Part shown: piece after piece, positions 6,034-6,100 of the stretch
Layout: every line of letters starts with the position of its first letter
Position numbering within the stretch: position 1 is the stretch's first letter
DNA from: an uncultured Capnocytophaga sp.
Lineage (GTDB): Bacteria > Bacteroidota > Bacteroidia > Flavobacteriales > Flavobacteriaceae
Assembly: GCF_937936315.1 (NCBI RefSeq)
Contig: NZ_CALGWU010000045.1
Span: 1 to 6,100, forward strand
Direction of reading: 5' to 3'
DNA length: 6,100 nt
Notes under the pieces: model-generated
The model's input: only the letters and a program-made list of their open reading frames with translations
The model's database searches: none
Told to the model about the DNA's origin: nothing
Program-made: the position numbers and the translations under genes

Positions 6034-6100
6034 ATGAGAAAAACTTTTATCATTTTATGCATTTGGAGCATCATTGTAGGTTGCTCTCAAGAACAAAAAG
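6034..6100 (+). CDS. N-terminus of a lipoprotein, cut by window end
   Basis: Twenty-two codons are visible before the window ends. They encode MRK, a hydrophobic stretch (TFIILCIWSII) and the lipobox IVGC, with Cys17 as the probable lipidation site, followed by SQEQK. The downstream gene body is missing, so the function cannot be stated. Support for a real gene is the strong leader sequence together with the consensus promoter at 5971-6001. The residues after the cysteine do not show a clear K-(D/E)2 surface-export signal. It diverges from the coiled-coil lipoprotein and shares its upstream region, so the two may be co-regulated. Confidence 0.75.
   Translation, partial: MRKTFIILCIWSIIVGCSQEQK

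Noticed and set aside
5884..6045. Identical ATTATGAGAAAA at the starts of both divergent lipoprotein genes, suggesting duplication
   Set aside because: Identity ends after about 12 bases and is explained by the common MRK lipoprotein start and AT-rich leaders.

Overview
The window looks like chromosomal DNA of a Bacteroidota bacterium, most likely of the Flavobacteriia and possibly Capnocytophaga. The genus is inference; no rRNA or other decisive marker is present. The evidence is the pair of promoters matching the Bacteroidota consensus (TTTG, 19-20 nt, TAnnTTTG), A-rich translation starts without Shine-Dalgarno sequences, several short lipoprotein signals, and a lipoprotein whose first residues after the cysteine (QNKDEE) resemble the surface-export signal described in Capnocytophaga and relatives. 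There is no mobile element, CRISPR array, tRNA or rRNA.

Positions 40-5401 hold six genes on the + strand with gaps of 44, 10, 4, 6 and 9 bases, closed by a strong hairpin terminator at 5419-5454. This reads as one operon. No promoter is visible in the first 39 bases, so transcription probably starts upstream of the window. In order: an exported dienelactone-hydrolase-like alpha/beta hydrolase with a Cys nucleophile; a flavodoxin/FMN-reductase-like protein with a lipoprotein-type leader; a second exported hydrolase paralogous to the first but lacking its catalytic acid; a lipoprotein esterase with a Ser-Glu-His triad; an exported fusion of a carboxymuconolactone-decarboxylase-like domain and a cupin; and a cytoplasmic aldo/keto reductase with a complete catalytic tetrad.

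Together these suggest modification or detoxification of small oxidised, lactone-, ester- or carbonyl-bearing compounds. Hydrolysis and cupin/CMD chemistry would take place in the envelope and carbonyl reduction in the cytoplasm. The substrate cannot be read from the sequence, and no regulator or transporter lies inside the window.

Positions 5476-5895 (- strand) encode a small coiled-coil lipoprotein that converges on the operon and shares its terminator. A divergent promoter region (about 5896-6033) contains two back-to-back Bacteroidota promoters whose -33 elements form the arms of an inverted repeat inside an 8-bp imperfect tandem repeat. The rightward promoter drives a lipoprotein gene cut off by the window end at 6100.
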